From positions 124,001-188,000 of the forward strand of contig BNBP01000001.1 in assembly GCA_014656015.1 (NCBI GenBank): a DNA stretch of 64,000 bases. The letters are read 5' to 3'. The notes under the pieces were generated by a model. The model searched no databases. It was not told where the DNA came from and saw only the letters and a program-made list of their open reading frames with translations. This stretch comes from Streptomyces griseoaurantiacus (GTDB taxonomy: Bacteria > Actinomycetota > Actinomycetes > Streptomycetales > Streptomycetaceae). Below, one piece after another: positions 43,689-52,602 of the stretch (the first letter of the stretch is position 1; every line of letters starts with the position of its first letter). The position numbers were made by a program, and so were the translations under genes.

Positions 43689-44726
43689 TCAGCTCACCGC
43701 CTTCGCCCGTGCGCCGAACAGGTTGACGTTGAGCAGGCGGACCAGCCCGAACGCGATGACGAAGATCAGCACGAAGGTGATCGTGGACAGGGCGGAGGCC
43801 GAATTGGCGCCCCTGGTGAGCTGGTTGACGACGAGGACGGAGCTGGTCGTCGTCCCGTTGGAGCCGCCGGTGAGGATCTTCGGCAGGTCGTACATGCGCA
43901 GGGTGTCCAGAGCGCGGAAGACGACGGCGACCGCCAGGGCCGGTCTCACCAGCGGCAGCGTCACGTTGGTGAAGCGCCGCCAGGCACCCGCGCCGTCGAT
44001 CCTCGCCGCCTCGTACGTCTCCGCGGGGATGTTCTGCAGTCCCGCGAGGATCAGCAGTGCGATGAAGGGCGTGGTTTTCCAGGTGTCCGCGACGACGATC
44101 GCGGACCGAGCCGGCCACAGCGAGGACGTCCACGCGTAGTGGGTGCCGAGGAGCTTGTTGACCACGCCCTGGGGGTCGAACATGACCTGCCACAGCTTGG
44201 ACGTGACGGCCGTGGGGATCGCCCACGGCACGAGGATCGCCACCCGCACCATGGCACGGCCGCGGAAGGCGCGGTGCATCGTCAGCGCGAACACCATGCC
44301 GATGACGGTCTCCAGCGTGCAGGCGACCACGGTGAACCCCACCGTGACCCCGACCGAACCCCAGAACTGCGAACCCAGGGCCCCGCTCGGGCAGGAGGTC
44401 CAGCCGCCCTCGGGCGTGGCACACCGCTGCAGCAGCCAGTGCGTGTAGTTGTGCAGCCCGAACCAGTTGCCGCCCGAGTCGAACATGCCGGTCGCGCGGT
44501 CGAGCCCCGGGTCGGTCAGGAAGGACTGGTAGACGGCCTTGAGGACGGGATAGCCGACGACGAGCGCCAGCAGCAGGACGGCGGGCGCGATCAGCAGGTA
44601 CGCCGTGCGCGCCTCCCCGGGACGGCGGGCGCCCCGGCGGGGAGCGCGTCCTTTCCGGGACGGACGGCGCCGGTCGTTCCCGGGTTCCTCGGCGGTTCTT
44701 CGTTCCGTGTGACCGGCTACGGCCAT
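43689..44726 (-). CDS. ABC sugar transporter permease (MalF-like)
   Basis: A 345-residue permease. A basic, Pro/Arg-rich cytoplasmic N-terminus (about 1-35) precedes six or more membrane helices. The EAA loop is YEAARIDGAGAWRRFTNVTL. A Cys-containing periplasmic loop (CATPEGGWTSCPSG) may form a disulphide. GGAG precedes ATG 44726. It forms the membrane channel with the following permease and receives sugar from the lipoprotein at 44820. Confidence 0.93.
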   Translation of the reverse strand: MAVAGHTERRTAEEPGNDRRRPSRKGRAPRRGARRPGEARTAYLLIAPAVLLLALVVGYPVLKAVYQSFLTDPGLDRATGMFDSGGNWFGLHNYTHWLLQRCATPEGGWTSCPSGALGSQFWGSVGVTVGFTVVACTLETVIGMVFALTMHRAFRGRAMVRVAILVPWAIPTAVTSKLWQVMFDPQGVVNKLLGTHYAWTSSLWPARSAIVVADTWKTTPFIALLILAGLQNIPAETYEAARIDGAGAWRRFTNVTLPLVRPALAVAVVFRALDTLRMYDLPKILTGGSNGTTTSSVLVVNQLTRGANSASALSTITFVLIFVIAFGLVRLLNVNLFGARAKAVS

Positions 44727-44819
44727 GGCTGCTCCTTGCGGTGGGGGCACCGTCCGACGTCGTGACCTGGGGAAGGGGCGGGGTGGGGAGGGCAGGGGCC
44801 GAGGGGGCCCGCCCCGCGG

Positions 44820-46103
44820 TCAGCCGCCGGCGGTGGCGGACTTGATGGCCGCCTGCATGTCCTTCAGCGCCTGCGCGGTGGTGGTCCGCCCCTGCAGCGC
44901 CGCGTAGGTGTTGGTCTCGATCGCCTCGGTGACACCCGGGTAGAACGGGGTGATGGGGCGCGGCACCGCCGTCTCGATGCTCTTGAGCAGGTCGGGCAGG
45001 TAGGTGAACTTCTTCACGAGCTTCGGGTCGCTGTACATCGAGGTGAGGACCGGCGCCAGCGTGCCGACGGTCAGGTTGTTGCGCTGGACGGTGTCGGACT
45101 CGATGAACCTCAGGAAGTCCAGAGCGGTCGCCTGGTGCTCGGAGTAGGCGCTGATGCCCAGGTTGTGGCCGCCCAGTGTGGAGGCGCCGTGACCGGCGGG
45201 GCCCGGCAGCGGCGCGACACCGTACTTGCCGGCGACCTTGGAGTCCTTGCCGTCCAGGATGGCCACCGCGTAGGGCCAGTTGCGCATGAACATGAGCTGT
45301 CCGGAGCGGAAGGCGTTCACGGTCTGCGTCTCCTGGAAGCCGAGCGCCTCCTTGGGGATGTAGCCGTCCTTGAAGCCTTTGACCAGGAAGTCGAGCCCGG
45401 CGGCGGACTCGGGTGAGTCGACCGTCGCGGTGCGCCCGTCCGATCCGACGATCTTGCCGCCGGTGGCGTTGATCGCCTCGGCGGCGTTCACCGTCAGCCC
45501 TTCGTACTTGGCGAACTGGCCCGCGTAGCAGGCGGGCCGGTCACCGGTGATGGTCCCCTCGGCGGTTCTGCCCTCGCAGTTCCCGAGCAGTTCCTTCCAC
45601 GTGGTGGGCGCGGAGTCGACCATGTCGGTGCGGTAGTAGAGCAGCCCGCCGTCGGAGCCGTACGGTGCCGCGTAGAGCGTGCCGTTGTAGGTGGCCGACT
45701 TCACGGTCGCGGGGAGCAGCCTGCGGGTGTCCAGAGTGTGCCGTCCGGTGAGCGGCACGATCCAGCCCCGGGCCGCGAACTCCGCCGTCCACACCACGTC
45801 CACGGTGACGACGTCGTAGCCGGGGTCCTTCGCCTGGAAGTGCTGCTCCAGATCGGCCAGTTGCTGGTCGGCCTGGTCGGACTGCTGCTTGATCGTCACC
45901 TTCTCGTCGGGGTGCGCCCTGTTCCACTCGTCGGCGATGAACGGCAGGACGCCGCTGTTGTCCTTGCCCGTGACGAAGGTGATCGGCCCCCGGCCGTCCG
46001 CTCCCCGCGTCGAACCGCCGCTGTCTCCGTCCGCGCCGCAGCCGGCCAGGACCAGTGTCGCGCCGAGCGCGCCCGCCACGGCCGCGACCTTCCTTGCACG
46101 CAT
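44820..46103 (-). CDS. ABC sugar-binding lipoprotein
   Basis: A 427-residue extracellular solute-binding lipoprotein. The signal peptide ends in the lipobox LAGC, with Cys22 the lipidated residue. The mature part is a family 1 binding protein (ITFVTGKDNSGVLPFIADEW, YAAPYGSDGGLLYYRTDMV, FRSGQLMFMRNWPYAVAILD). It would capture oligosaccharide released by the GH76 enzyme and deliver it to the two permeases. It is the first gene of the operon; a LacI-type palindrome (46126-46140) lies just upstream. Confidence 0.93.
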   Translation of the reverse strand: MRARKVAAVAGALGATLVLAGCGADGDSGGSTRGADGRGPITFVTGKDNSGVLPFIADEWNRAHPDEKVTIKQQSDQADQQLADLEQHFQAKDPGYDVVTVDVVWTAEFAARGWIVPLTGRHTLDTRRLLPATVKSATYNGTLYAAPYGSDGGLLYYRTDMVDSAPTTWKELLGNCEGRTAEGTITGDRPACYAGQFAKYEGLTVNAAEAINATGGKIVGSDGRTATVDSPESAAGLDFLVKGFKDGYIPKEALGFQETQTVNAFRSGQLMFMRNWPYAVAILDGKDSKVAGKYGVAPLPGPAGHGASTLGGHNLGISAYSEHQATALDFLRFIESDTVQRNNLTVGTLAPVLTSMYSDPKLVKKFTYLPDLLKSIETAVPRPITPFYPGVTEAIETNTYAALQGRTTTAQALKDMQAAIKSATAGG

Positions 46104-46125
46104 GAGCCGCTCTCCTTCGCCCAAG

Positions 46126-46140
46126 GAATCGATACGATTC
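46126..46140. promoter_or_regulatory. LacI-type operator upstream of the sugar importer operon
   Basis: GAATCGATACGATTC has perfect 6-bp arms around ATA and lies 22 bases before the lipoprotein start. The LacI gene is immediately upstream on the same strand, so this is its probable site. Local AT content is higher than in the surroundings. Confidence 0.75.
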
Positions 46141-46223
46141 GACGATGTTCCGAGCACGCTAAAGTCACGCCTCGGGGGTGTCAACGGTGCGGGAGAAGGC
46201 TCGCGTTACGGAAGGGCAACGAA

Positions 46224-47273
46224 TCAGCGAGGTTCGGGGGCCGGTCCGGAACTCGCCCGGACCACCAGTTCCCCGTCGAACAGCATCTGCGAGGGAGCGC
46301 CGAGCTGCTGCCCCTCGATACGCCGGATCAGCATCTCGGCGGCCGCCTTGCCCATGTCGGCGGCGACCGGCCCCACCGTGGTCATGGTCGGCGTCGTCAT
46401 CAGCGCGGCCTGGGCCGGCATGTCGACGCACACCACCGAGAAGTCCTCGGGGATGCGCCGGCCGCCGGCCACCGCCGCGGCCATGAGTCCGGGTGTGGCC
46501 TGCTCGTTGAACGCGATCACCGCGGTCGTCCGCGGATCCGCGGCGAGCAGTTCGGCGAACGCCTTCCGCCCGCCGTCGGTGTGGCTCTGGCAGGTCAGCG
46601 CGGTCAGCGCGACACCGGCCTCGCGCGCCGCCCGCAGCATGCCGTCCCGCAGCCGGATCGCGTTGCCGCGCCCGGAGGCGATCGTCGCGGCGTCCTGGTG
46701 AACGAAGCCCAGGTGGCGGTGACCGAGCCCCGCGAGGTGCTCGACGGCCAGCCGCGCGCACTGGTCGAAGTCGGTGTCCACGTAGTCCAGTTCGCCGGGA
46801 TCGGCGTTCTGCCCCAGCATGGTGAAGATCAGCTCCGAGTTCCGCAGCACCTCGATCCGCGGGTCCTTCAGCCGGACCTCCATGAGCAGGACACCGTCCA
46901 CCAGCCCCTGCTGGGCCAGCCCGGCGAGATCGTCGAGCGCGTCCGCCCCGGAGGTCCACAGCAGCAGGTGGTACCCGCGGTCCTGGGCGTGGTCGGAGGC
47001 GCCGAAGATGTACTCCATCGAGCCGAGGTTCATGCCCCGCTCGTTCTTGGGGAACAGCACCGCGATGATGTGACTGCGCTTGCTCTTGAGCCCCCGCGCG
47101 AAGACGTTCGGCCGGTAGCCCAGGTCGACCATCGCCTGCTGGATCCGCTGACGCGTGGCCTCGGAGATGGGTCGGCTGCCGGTCATGGCGTAGGAGACCG
47201 TGCTGGGCGAGACGCCCGCGCGCCGGGCCACGTCCACCATGGTCGGTACCTTGTCGCCCGCACTACGGGACAT
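46224..47273 (-). CDS. LacI-family repressor of the GH76/GH13 importer operon
   Basis: A 349-residue repressor. The N-terminal HTH (PTMVDVARRAGVSPSTVSYAM) and hinge helix (YRPNVFARGLKSKRS) are intact. The C-terminal periplasmic-binding-protein-like domain senses a sugar (IIAVLFPKNERGMNLG, VDTDFDQCARLAVEHLAGLG). ATG 47273 is close to the common family start. It lies 120 bases upstream of the importer operon, on the same strand, with a perfect palindrome between them. Confidence 0.92.
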   Translation of the reverse strand: MSRSAGDKVPTMVDVARRAGVSPSTVSYAMTGSRPISEATRQRIQQAMVDLGYRPNVFARGLKSKRSHIIAVLFPKNERGMNLGSMEYIFGASDHAQDRGYHLLLWTSGADALDDLAGLAQQGLVDGVLLMEVRLKDPRIEVLRNSELIFTMLGQNADPGELDYVDTDFDQCARLAVEHLAGLGHRHLGFVHQDAATIASGRGNAIRLRDGMLRAAREAGVALTALTCQSHTDGGRKAFAELLAADPRTTAVIAFNEQATPGLMAAAVAGGRRIPEDFSVVCVDMPAQAALMTTPTMTTVGPVAADMGKAAAEMLIRRIEGQQLGAPSQMLFDGELVVRASSGPAPEPR

Positions 47274-47463
47274 GGTCCCCTCTCATCCCGGGCCCCGGCG
47301 GCCACCCGGCGTGACCGCGCTCGGGGCGTCCACGCCACACCGCCGGTGATTCCACGGCGTCGGTGCTGCGCAGTCTATCCAGCGCGGATGCCGGGCATTC
47401 GCCCCTCGCCCGTGTAGCCCCGGGCACCTCGTCGCCCGGCCGCCCCGCGCCCCGCGGCACCGC

Positions 47464-47940
47464 TCACGCCGGAGGGCGCAGCGCCTCCATCCGGCGCACG
47501 GCATCCCGCAGGAGCGCGCGGGCCACCGGCTTCCCGACCGGGCGGGAGGGCTGCAGCAGCGAGGGCGGCACATCCACGTACGTCCGGTCGGCACGGCTGA
47601 CCCGGACGGTCTCCGCACCGCGCACACCGGGGACGACGCCGATGTGCGCGACCGAGGACCACGGCAGCCACTGCTCGCGGTGCAGGAACCGGACGGCGAT
47701 CCCCTCGCCGTCCACCACGAGGTACATCCGCGCGGCCACCACCGCCGCCCCCAGCGCGGCCGCGCCCGCCACGAGCGTGAGCAGACGCAACGCCCCGGAC
47801 GGGTGTCCGTAGAGGTTCAGCGCCGCGCACGGGCAGGCCAGCAGGATCAGCAGGGCGATCTGCACGGGCGGGATCCGCCACACCGCCGGAGAACCCCCGG
47901 TCCGGGAACCTTCCGCCCGGGCACCCCCCGCCTCGCCCAT
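47464..47940 (-). CDS. Membrane-anchored PH-domain-like protein
   Basis: A 158-residue protein with two adjacent transmembrane segments (about 26-46 and 51-72). A bacterial PH-like domain follows (VVDGEGIAVRFLHREQWLPW, WSSVAHIGVVPGVRGAETVRVS). The N-terminus is a short Gly/Ala-rich cytoplasmic tail. Such proteins are common in actinobacteria and of unknown function. ATG 47940 is the only good start. It is not clearly co-transcribed with the LacI gene (190 bases away). Confidence 0.8.
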   Translation of the reverse strand: MGEAGGARAEGSRTGGSPAVWRIPPVQIALLILLACPCAALNLYGHPSGALRLLTLVAGAAALGAAVVAARMYLVVDGEGIAVRFLHREQWLPWSSVAHIGVVPGVRGAETVRVSRADRTYVDVPPSLLQPSRPVGKPVARALLRDAVRRMEALRPPA

Positions 47941-48028
47941 GCCGCCTCCCGCCCCGCCCCGCGTTCCGTCCCGGACACCTTAGGGCCTGCCCCGCGGACC
48001 CGGCCGGGGGAGAGGGCCGCCGGGTGTC

Positions 48029-49258
48029 TCAGAGCGCCGCCGCGTAGTCGGGCAGCGTGAGGGCGGAGTGCGTCGCCCGTCGCGTCTCCGCCCCCGGCGT
48101 CGACAGCTCCCTCGTCATCGCCTCCGAGTCGCGGAGCAGGGCGTTGCGGGCGTCCACCTCGGCGCGCGTCCTCGGCGTGACGATCGGGCTGCCGCCGGAG
48201 GCCAGCGCCTGGTTGTCCTCGGCGAAGGGGCGCATCCGGCGCTCGTAGGCCGCGAAGGCCGCGCTGTGGTCCGTGTGCGAGGCCAGCTCGCCGGCCAGGA
48301 TGTAGGCGCCGACGAGCGCGATGCTCGACCCCTGTCCCGAGAGGAAGGAGGTGGCGTGCGCCGCGTCGCCCGCCAGGGCGACCCGCCCGTGGGACCAGGA
48401 GGGCATGTGGATCTGGCTCACGATGTCGAAGAAGAGGTCCTCCGCCGTCCGCATCGCCGCGACCAGCCGCGGCACCTCCCACACCTGCTCCGGGAAGTGC
48501 GAGGCGACCAGATCGCGCTGGGCACGCGGATCGCGGAACGCCTCCAGGGGCGGGGTCTCGCGGACGAAGGTGAGGAATCCGTGCACCGGCTCGTGGGGCT
48601 CGTAGGCGTACACGGCGGCGGTGCGCCCCGGCTCGCTCCAGAGGAACGCCTCGTGCGAGAAGCCGAAGTCGTTGGGCAGGGTGAAGCCCGCGAAGACGTG
48701 CCCGAGGTAGCGGTGGAAGGGCTCCTCGGGGCCGAAGACGAGGCGCCGGGTGTTCGAGTGCAGCCCGTCCGCGCCGATCACGAGGTCGAAGGTGCGGCGG
48801 ATGCCGCTGTCCAGGACGACGTGCACGGCGTCCCCGTCGTCGTCCAGCGTGGCGATCGAGTCGCCGAAGAGGAACTCGACGCGGTCCCGCAGCGGCTCGT
48901 AGAGCGCGTCGGCCAGGTCGCCGCGCCGGATCTCGAGGTCCAGTCCGCTCTCGCCGCCGGTGAACTGCTCGGGCCGCACCGCGCCGACCGTGTCCCCGGC
49001 GGCGTCGAGGAAGGAGATGCGGCGGGTGTCGATGTGGGCCTTGCGCAGGCGCGGCAGCAGGCCCATGCGGTCCACGACCTCCCGGGCCGTGCCGCGGACG
49101 TCGATCGCGTAGCCGCCACCGCGCACGGCGGCGGCCTTCTCGAGGACGGTCACCTCGAAGCCGTACCGGTCGAGCCAGTACGCGAGTGCGGGACCGGCGA
49201 TGCTCGCCCCGGAGACCAGTACGCGACGAGGGGTGGATGTGGAGGTCGGGTGCGTCAT
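48029..49258 (-). CDS. FAD-dependent monooxygenase (TetX/PHBH-like)
   Basis: A 409-residue class A flavoprotein hydroxylase. GASIAGPALAYWL (18-30) binds FAD, DLVIGADGLHSNTR is the DG motif, and RVALAGDAAHATSF is the GD motif. Such enzymes hydroxylate aromatic or polyketide-like substrates with NAD(P)H and oxygen, and TetX-like ones inactivate tetracycline. The substrate here is unknown. It is divergent from a MarR gene across two ACCT/AGGT palindromes, so it is likely a MarR-controlled detoxification gene. ATG 49258 opens on MTHPTSTSTPRRVLVSGAS. Confidence 0.9.
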   Translation of the reverse strand: MTHPTSTSTPRRVLVSGASIAGPALAYWLDRYGFEVTVLEKAAAVRGGGYAIDVRGTAREVVDRMGLLPRLRKAHIDTRRISFLDAAGDTVGAVRPEQFTGGESGLDLEIRRGDLADALYEPLRDRVEFLFGDSIATLDDDGDAVHVVLDSGIRRTFDLVIGADGLHSNTRRLVFGPEEPFHRYLGHVFAGFTLPNDFGFSHEAFLWSEPGRTAAVYAYEPHEPVHGFLTFVRETPPLEAFRDPRAQRDLVASHFPEQVWEVPRLVAAMRTAEDLFFDIVSQIHMPSWSHGRVALAGDAAHATSFLSGQGSSIALVGAYILAGELASHTDHSAAFAAYERRMRPFAEDNQALASGGSPIVTPRTRAEVDARNALLRDSEAMTRELSTPGAETRRATHSALTLPDYAAAL

Positions 49259-49335
49259 GGCGAGGGCACCTTTCCGCCGGGCTCGGCCCGGCATGGTGGC
49301 GGTACGCGGCACGCCCGGAGGACGGCAAAGATACG

Positions 49336-49346
49336 TACCTTAGGTA
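49336..49346. promoter_or_regulatory. MarR-type palindrome near the monooxygenase start
   Basis: TACCTtAGGTA is an 11-bp inverted repeat upstream of the monooxygenase. It shares ACCT/AGGT half-sites with the site at 49405 and may be a second site for the same MarR protein. Confidence 0.6.
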
Positions 49347-49404
49347 TTCTTTATGAGGTCGTGCGGCGCCCCTGGGTGCCGCGGCCTCGTCCCCGAGAAT
49401 ATAG

Positions 49405-49421
49405 ATACCTAACTCAGGTAT
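49405..49421. promoter_or_regulatory. MarR-type palindrome near the MarR start
   Basis: ATACCTaactcAGGTAT has perfect 6-bp arms around five bases, just before the MarR gene at 49437. With the site at 49336 it marks a divergent, self-regulated promoter pair. Confidence 0.7.
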
Positions 49422-49436
49422 GCAAATGGAGGTGTC

Positions 49437-49979
49437 ATGACCCCCGAGTCCCCACGGGAGTCCTCGCCCGCGCCGGGCGCCGAGCCCGCGCCCGGCCTCT
49501 CGCCCGAGGACCTGCTCGCCGTCCTGCCCCGGCTCACCCGGCTCAGCTCCGCGTTCAACAAGGGCCGGCTCGTCGAACGCGCCGCCGAGGCGGCCGGTCC
49601 GCACCTGGACCGCCCCGCCGTGGGGGTGCTGGTGACCCTGCTCGCGGCCGGGGAGCCCTTGCGCATCGGGGAGATCGCCGACCGCATGCAGGTCGTCGGC
49701 CCGCACGTCACCCGCCAGGTCCAGAACTTGGAGAAGCACCGTCTCGTGCGGCGGGTCACCGATCCCCTCGACCGCCGCGCCAGCCTCGTCGAGCCGACGG
49801 AGGCGGGCGACGAGGCCGCCCACCGCTACGTCGCCACCCTGCTCGGCTGGTTCGCCGAGGTCCTCGCCGACTGGCCCCGCCAGGACCGCGAGGACCTGCT
49901 GCGCCTCCTCGCCCGCTTCGCCGACGACGTGGCGGCCCGGCTGGCAGCGCCGGAGGAGGAGGCGGGCAACATGCCCTAG
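49437..49979 (+). CDS. MarR-family regulator, divergent from the monooxygenase
   Basis: A 180-residue winged-helix regulator. DRPAVGVLVTLLAAGEPLRIGEIADRM and HVTRQVQNLEKHRLVRRVTDPLDRRASLVEPTEAG form the wHTH, and the terminal helices form the dimer interface. The first 30 residues are a Pro/Ala/Ser-rich extension. ATG 49437 follows GGAGG at about 49427-49432. It probably represses itself and the monooxygenase until a small phenolic or drug ligand binds. Confidence 0.92.
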   Translation: MTPESPRESSPAPGAEPAPGLSPEDLLAVLPRLTRLSSAFNKGRLVERAAEAAGPHLDRPAVGVLVTLLAAGEPLRIGEIADRMQVVGPHVTRQVQNLEKHRLVRRVTDPLDRRASLVEPTEAGDEAAHRYVATLLGWFAEVLADWPRQDREDLLRLLARFADDVAARLAAPEEEAGNMP

Positions 49980-49995
49980 AGGCACCCACTGCCGC

Positions 49996-51156
49996 TCAGA
50001 CCACCGTGGGTGCGGGCGGTGTCCACCGGTGGTTGCGGGGCACCTCGCCGGAGACCCCGAAGTCCTTCTTGAGCTGCTCGGGAATGGCATAGTGCATGAC
50101 CCGGCCACGGGTCAGGGAGGACAACTCGAGGAGGGTGGTGAGATGACCGAGGCGGTCCAGGGCCCAGGCGCCCAGCGGCGAACGGTCCTCGACGGTCTCC
50201 AGTACGCCGAGCAGCGCGGGAGCCGCCTTGACCACCCGGTCCCAGGAGGTGCGTGGCACCTGGAGCCAGTCGCCGCAGGTGTCACCGATCAGATGGCGGA
50301 TCAGGGCGGAGACCACCGGGTCGAAGAAGGTCCCGGGTACGACCTCCTCGTACAGGTCGATCAGCTGCCGGGTCAGGTGGGCGCCCTCCGGCGACGGGCC
50401 CATGTGCCGGATCATGTACAGGTCGAGGAACTCCCGGCCCTCCTCGAGGTTCTTGGGCACCGCGTCCTGGTCGACCCCCAGGAGGGCACCGACCACGCGC
50501 CAGGCGTAGAAGTACGCCTCCGCGCCCTCGGGGGACATGTGGATGCCGAGCCGGTGCAGGCAGTCCAGGACGAGCATGGAGAAGAACATCTGCCCGCCGA
50601 TCATGTCCTCCTGACAGATCGGCACGCCGTCCGCCCCGGTGTCCCAGCGGTCCTCGCGCTTGAGGTGATGGCGGATGGCGGCATGCAGCAGGCGCACCTT
50701 CTGCGCGGCGGGCAGGAAGCGGCTGCCCGCCTCGAAGGCGTCGGGCTGCATCAGGTAGACGGTGAACTGCCCGGTCTCCGCCATCCGCTTCGACGGGTAG
50801 TTCAGCCCGTGCGTGGCCGACAGCAGTCTCGCCACATGCGGGACGACGTAGCAGGCGGGCATGGAGGCGAAGGACAGCGCGGTGGAGATGTGCACGTTGT
50901 TGTCGACGAAGAACAGCCGCGCCTTCTCCATCTCCGTCCAGTCCACCCAGGCCGGTGGCGCGGAGGTGGCGCGCAGGTACTCGCGGGCCACCTCGGGCAG
51001 CCCGTCCGGCAGCGGGGCGCCGGCGACGGAGACGTGTCGCATCAGGGTGTTGAACTTCCCCACCTCCCCGCGCTCGAACAGGGTGGCCACGACGGTGTCG
51101 GCGAGTTTGTCGCCGGACTCGCGCAGGGCGTCCATCGACGACTGGTTGTAGCGCAT
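49996..51156 (-). CDS. DUF2236 / latex-clearing-protein-like oxygenase
   Basis: A 386-residue helical protein of the oxygenase-MpaB/DUF2236 family, whose characterised members (Lcp) bind heme b and oxidatively cleave polyisoprene. Typical blocks are visible: SFASMPACYVVPHVARLLSATH, RLLHAAIRHHLK, and CQEDMIGGQMFFSMLVLDCLHRLGI. No signal peptide is seen, unlike secreted rubber oxygenases, so it probably acts in the cytoplasm. It lies downstream of a polyprenyl diphosphate synthase, which makes an isoprenoid substrate attractive but unproven. Confidence 0.82.
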   Translation of the reverse strand: MRYNQSSMDALRESGDKLADTVVATLFERGEVGKFNTLMRHVSVAGAPLPDGLPEVAREYLRATSAPPAWVDWTEMEKARLFFVDNNVHISTALSFASMPACYVVPHVARLLSATHGLNYPSKRMAETGQFTVYLMQPDAFEAGSRFLPAAQKVRLLHAAIRHHLKREDRWDTGADGVPICQEDMIGGQMFFSMLVLDCLHRLGIHMSPEGAEAYFYAWRVVGALLGVDQDAVPKNLEEGREFLDLYMIRHMGPSPEGAHLTRQLIDLYEEVVPGTFFDPVVSALIRHLIGDTCGDWLQVPRTSWDRVVKAAPALLGVLETVEDRSPLGAWALDRLGHLTTLLELSSLTRGRVMHYAIPEQLKKDFGVSGEVPRNHRWTPPAPTVV

Positions 51157-51272
51157 GACAGCGGTCCTTCCTCGTCTGCGGGTCCCGCCACCACCCGGGG
51201 CGGGGGCTGTTCGGCCGGGAAGCGCGGTCAGGGCCCACGGCCGGCCGCCGCCCCGACCGGCGGGACGGCGGT

Positions 51273-52325
51273 TCAGTGCCGGCGGTCGGTCGCCGAGTGT
51301 GCGAGGGCGCTCAGGGCCCGTCGGGCGGGGGCGGGCACGGCGAGTCCGTCCAGGACGCCGGTGGCCTTCCTGACCCGCGTGTCGATCATTTCCTCCACCC
51401 GCTTCGGCGCCTCGAGGCCCACCAGCAGTTCCCTCACCCGGGCCAGGTCCTCCTCGTCCGGGTCCGGGCGTCCCAGCATCCCGGCGAGTTCCTCCCGCGA
51501 GTCGGGCGGCGCGGCCTGCCAGGCGCGGGCCAGGAGGGCGGTGGGACGTCGGCCCCGCAGGTCGTCCAGCGGGGCCTTGCCCGTGTGCACGGGATCGCCG
51601 AACAGGCCCAGGAGATCGTCCCGGAGCTGGAAGGCCTCACCCAGTGGCAGCCCGTAGGCGGAAAAGCCCGCCCGCAGGTCCGGCGCGGCCCCGGCGAGCA
51701 GGGCGCCGAGGAGCAGTGGCTGCTCGACGGTGTACTTGGCGGTCTTGTAACGGATCACCTTCAACGAGGTGTCCGTGTCCGGTCGGCCGCCGGTGTGCAG
51801 GATCTCCAGACACTCGCCCGCGATCAGCTCCCGGGCGAGGTCACCCCACAGCGTCCGGGCCCGCGCCAGATAGGCGGCCGGCAGGCCGCAGTCGGCGAAC
51901 AGCCGGCCCGCCAGCGCCATCAGATGGTCCCCGACCAGCATGGCCAGGTCGCGCGCGACGGCACCGGCGCGCGGCCGTCCGGTCAGCGCGGAGCGCAGGG
52001 CCACGTGGACGGTCGGCAGGCCGTGCCGCAGTGGGCTGTCGTCGATGAGGTCGTCGTGGACGGTCGCCGCGGCATGGACCAGCTCGAGCGAGGCGGCCGC
52101 CCGCAGCAGTGCCTCACTGTCGGGCTGCCCCGCCGCGCGCCAGCCCCAGTAGCAGAACGCCGCCCGCAGCCGTTTGCCGTGCGCGGCGGCCCGCCGCAAC
52201 TGCTCGGCCACCGGACGCAGGGCCTGGTCGATCCGCAGCAGTTGCCGGCTCTCCTCGGCCAGGAACGTGTGCACGATGCCGTCCACACGTGCCTGGAAAG
52301 CCGCCGGCTCCCAGCGGTCAGACAT
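51273..52325 (-). CDS. Polyprenyl diphosphate synthase
   Basis: A 350-residue E-type prenyltransferase that extends allylic diphosphates with isopentenyl diphosphate. The first Asp-rich motif is DDLID (91-95) and the second DDLLGLFGD begins at Asp236. Small Ala residues four and five positions before the first motif suggest a product longer than farnesyl (C20 or more), by family rules. KRLRA and LELVHAAATVHDD are conserved. Its start overlaps the 94-residue gene by eight bases, so they are coupled. The DUF2236 gene follows 116 bases later. Confidence 0.92.
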   Translation of the reverse strand: MSDRWEPAAFQARVDGIVHTFLAEESRQLLRIDQALRPVAEQLRRAAAHGKRLRAAFCYWGWRAAGQPDSEALLRAAASLELVHAAATVHDDLIDDSPLRHGLPTVHVALRSALTGRPRAGAVARDLAMLVGDHLMALAGRLFADCGLPAAYLARARTLWGDLARELIAGECLEILHTGGRPDTDTSLKVIRYKTAKYTVEQPLLLGALLAGAAPDLRAGFSAYGLPLGEAFQLRDDLLGLFGDPVHTGKAPLDDLRGRRPTALLARAWQAAPPDSREELAGMLGRPDPDEEDLARVRELLVGLEAPKRVEEMIDTRVRKATGVLDGLAVPAPARRALSALAHSATDRRH

Positions 52326-52602
52326 CGTCGCCGGAGCCCGGCCGCCGAACCAGTACGTGCTGGGCCAGCACTTCGAGGTGGGCGGGGGGCGCGGTCGCGA
52401 ACCGGTCCAGCAGGAGCCGGCCGCGGGCCATCAGGTCCCGTTCCGCGTCCCGCGCGAGGTCGGCCCCGTCCGAACGACGCAGCAACCCCCGCATCTTTCC
52501 GGCGACCGAGCCCACCGTGCTCACAGCCAGTTCGGCCAGGCCCGCCGCCAGAAGGACGACGCGTTCGTCGCGGGGCTGGTGCGGTCGCGCAGTGGGCGTC
52601 AT
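52318..52602 (-). CDS. 94-residue hypothetical protein coupled to polyprenyl synthase
   Basis: A short soluble, basic and acidic helical protein (ERVVLLAAGLAELAVSTVGS, MRGLLRRSDGADLARDAERD) that overlaps the polyprenyl synthase start. Coupling suggests a partner or regulator of that enzyme. No family is recognised. ATG 52602 is the only start in frame. Confidence 0.72.
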   Translation of the reverse strand: MTPTARPHQPRDERVVLLAAGLAELAVSTVGSVAGKMRGLLRRSDGADLARDAERDLMARGRLLLDRFATAPPAHLEVLAQHVLVRRPGSGDDV

